Shown in pieces: positions 56,264 to 57,531 of a stretch of DNA of 57,531 bases. Source of the stretch: Tubiluchus corallicola. Its lineage: Eukaryota; Priapulida; Priapulimorpha; Priapulimorphida; Tubiluchidae. Position 1 is the first letter of the stretch. Each line of letters begins with the position of its first letter. Both the position numbers and the translations under genes were made by a program. The notes below the pieces were generated by a model. It was given only the letters and a program-made list of their open reading frames with translations. It did not search any database and had not been told where the DNA came from. The stretch spans positions 30,958 through 88,488 of the forward strand of contig JAQGDQ010002401.1 in NCBI GenBank assembly GCA_030141605.1, written 5' to 3'.

Positions 56264-56300
56264 AAGGGAGAAATTTATTCGATTTCTCCCTTTATTTTTT
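56264..56300 (+). terminator. Intrinsic terminator between rpmA and obgE
   Basis: Eleven-base stem AAGGGAGAAAT (56264-56274) with ATTTCTCCCTT (56282-56292), 7-base loop, then TTTATTTTTT. It ends 12 bases before the obgE start, so obgE must rely on read-through or another promoter. The perfect palindrome TTGTTTAAACAA lies just upstream (56247-56258). Confidence 0.85.
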
Positions 56301-56311
56301 GATCAAAAATC

Positions 56312-57298
56312 GTGAAATTTATAGACATTGTTAAAATATCTTTACAGAGTGGACGAGGTGGTAACGGTTGCGTGAGTTTTCGTCGCGAGAAGTTTGTTCC
56401 AAGAGGAGGACCAGACGGCGGCAATGGCGGTAACGGTGGCAATATCGTTATCTTGGGCGAAAGCGGCAAGCACACGCTGTTTGACTTCAACTACAAGAGG
56501 ATTTTCCGAGCAGCTGACGGCGAAAACGGCAAGAGCAAAGGGATGCACGGCAAAGGTGGCACAGATACTATTTTGCATGTTCCCATGGGTACTCTAATTA
56601 AGGATGCGGAGATGGGCAACATCATCATGGACATCTCAGACGCCGATGCCAAGTTTGTCCTCAAAGGGGGACTGGGTGGTCGAGGCAACGCCTCATTTGC
56701 GACATCTTCCCAGAGGGCTCCTCATACGTATCAAAGTGGTCAAGTGGGGGAAGAACTCGAGATAGTGCTAGAGCTAAAGCTACTGGCAGATATCGGGGTC
56801 ATAGGCCTACCAAATGCAGGGAAATCAACATTCATCTCCACCGTATCCGCAGCAAAGCCCAAAATTGCGGACTACCCATTCACAACGCTTACCCCAAATC
56901 TCGGAGTTGTCAAAAATGACTACGGCGAGCCAATGGTAATAGCTGACATGCCGGGTCTAATAAAGGATGCGCACAAGGGAGCAGGTCTAGGTCATAGATT
57001 TCTGAAACATATCGAAAGGACAAAGCTGCTCATACATTTTGTGGATTCATCCCTCGATAGCGATATGTCGGCAAGATATAACACCATCAGAGAAGAGTTG
57101 CAGAACTATGCAAAGGGAGTAGCAGCAGATAAAAAAGAGATTGTTGTCGCCACAAAAGTAGATGCCGCCAATGTAAAAAGACTTGAAGAATTTGAACAAT
57201 TTCTCAATAATGACGGTATACAACTTTTTAGGATTTCATCTGCCGCAAATATCGGATTAAAGGAGATATTGGCGGAGATGTCGGAATTACTGAGTTAG
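56312..57298 (+). CDS. obgE: GTPase ObgE/CgtA
   Basis: Ribosome-associated GTPase in 50S assembly and stress control. 328 residues, GTG start. The Obg domain (1-157) has GGNGCVSFRREKFVPRGGPD and glycine-rich repeats; the G domain has GLPNAGKST (G1), YPFTTLTPN (G2), ADMPGLI (G3), ATKVDA (G4) and ISSAAN (G5). No Shine-Dalgarno sequence is seen, and the terminator hairpin lies in its leader. Confidence 0.96.
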   Translation: MKFIDIVKISLQSGRGGNGCVSFRREKFVPRGGPDGGNGGNGGNIVILGESGKHTLFDFNYKRIFRAADGENGKSKGMHGKGGTDTILHVPMGTLIKDAEMGNIIMDISDADAKFVLKGGLGGRGNASFATSSQRAPHTYQSGQVGEELEIVLELKLLADIGVIGLPNAGKSTFISTVSAAKPKIADYPFTTLTPNLGVVKNDYGEPMVIADMPGLIKDAHKGAGLGHRFLKHIERTKLLIHFVDSSLDSDMSARYNTIREELQNYAKGVAADKKEIVVATKVDAANVKRLEEFEQFLNNDGIQLFRISSAANIGLKEILAEMSELLS

Positions 57299-57313
57299 GC
57301 GACGAAGCAAGTT

Positions 57314-57531
57314 ATGGAAAAGCTCGAAAACTACATAAACTCCCACGCGGGACGCAATCTGAAACAGCTGTTTCATCTCGTACACATTTGGAACAGAGCT
57401 GTCGGGCAAAATATTGCTGAAAACTCCCGCCCCATTCATCTTAAGGGAGGGGTAATGTCGGTTACTGTCTGCTCATCCATGTGGCTGCAAGAGCTGACAT
57501 TGATGAAGCCGGCGCTGCTGTCAAAGATACA
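57314..57531 (+). CDS. DUF721/DciA-like protein, 3' end outside the window
   Basis: 72 codons visible. MEKLENYINSHAGRNLKQLF, then WNRAVGQNIAENSRPIHLKG, GVMSVTVCSSMWLQELTLMK: the DUF721 pattern, the domain of the DnaA/DnaB-loading factor DciA. Begins 15 bases after obgE. Confidence 0.82.
   Translation, partial: MEKLENYINSHAGRNLKQLFHLVHIWNRAVGQNIAENSRPIHLKGGVMSVTVCSSMWLQELTLMKPALLSKI

Noticed and set aside
1-57531. Insertion sequences, phage genes and CRISPR arrays
   Set aside because: No transposase, integrase, phage structural gene or regularly spaced repeat was found on either strand.

Overview
The window reads as chromosomal DNA of a Gram-negative anaerobe or facultative anaerobe. Kdo/LPS genes (kdsA, kdsD, ugd, a lipid A LAB_N protein, an ArnT-like transferase), lipoproteins with lipoboxes and Tat-exported hydrogenase subunits imply an outer membrane and a periplasm. 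A periplasmic uptake hydrogenase, TRAP carriers, a large NAD-dependent glutamate dehydrogenase and a sodium symporter suggest respiration or fermentation of organic acids and amino acids with H2 as a donor. The mix would suit a Deferribacterota- or deltaproteobacteria-like organism, but nothing here fixes the phylum.

Layout. 1-4504: a large NAD-GDH gene, cut by the window start and broken by four frameshifts. 4585-8390 (-): a dctPQM TRAP operon with a HAD phosphatase. 8642-11386 (+): Na/Pi cotransporter, glycerophosphodiesterase and a 2[4Fe-4S] ferredoxin. 11672-16383 (+): cysteine desulfurase, an 82-residue conserved protein, endonuclease III, an Lrp/AsnC regulator, a glycosyltransferase and a lytic transglycosylase. 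16406-22734: a PAS/sigma-54 activator and housekeeping genes on both strands. 22819-26430 (+): two surface-type lipoproteins, the second combining carboxypeptidase-regulatory repeats with an RCC1-like propeller. 26697-32790 (-): a hybOABCD hydrogenase operon plus a small membrane protein. 33082-33153: tRNA-Val(GAC). 33282-41445 (-): histidine kinase, sigma-54 response regulator, a sigma-54 promoter, AtuA (DUF1446), DUF4387, a sodium:solute symporter, a TRAP large permease and a small membrane protein. This looks like one regulated uptake and catabolism unit. 41709-51502: glycolipid and LPS genes, with a creatininase-family hydrolase and an aldo/keto reductase between them. 51612-54807 (-): rpmH-rnpA-yidD-yidC-jag plus a YHS protein. 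54945-57531: thiol peroxidase, then rplU-rpmA-obgE and a partial DUF721/DciA gene.

Nine genes are split by single-base indels, mostly in homopolymer runs. One of them is yidC, normally essential, so many breaks are probably sequence errors. I use type 'pseudogene' for any gene whose frame is broken in this assembly and say in each entry where the break lies. Sigma-70 promoters of good quality, found by reading, were used to reject several overlong upstream starts.
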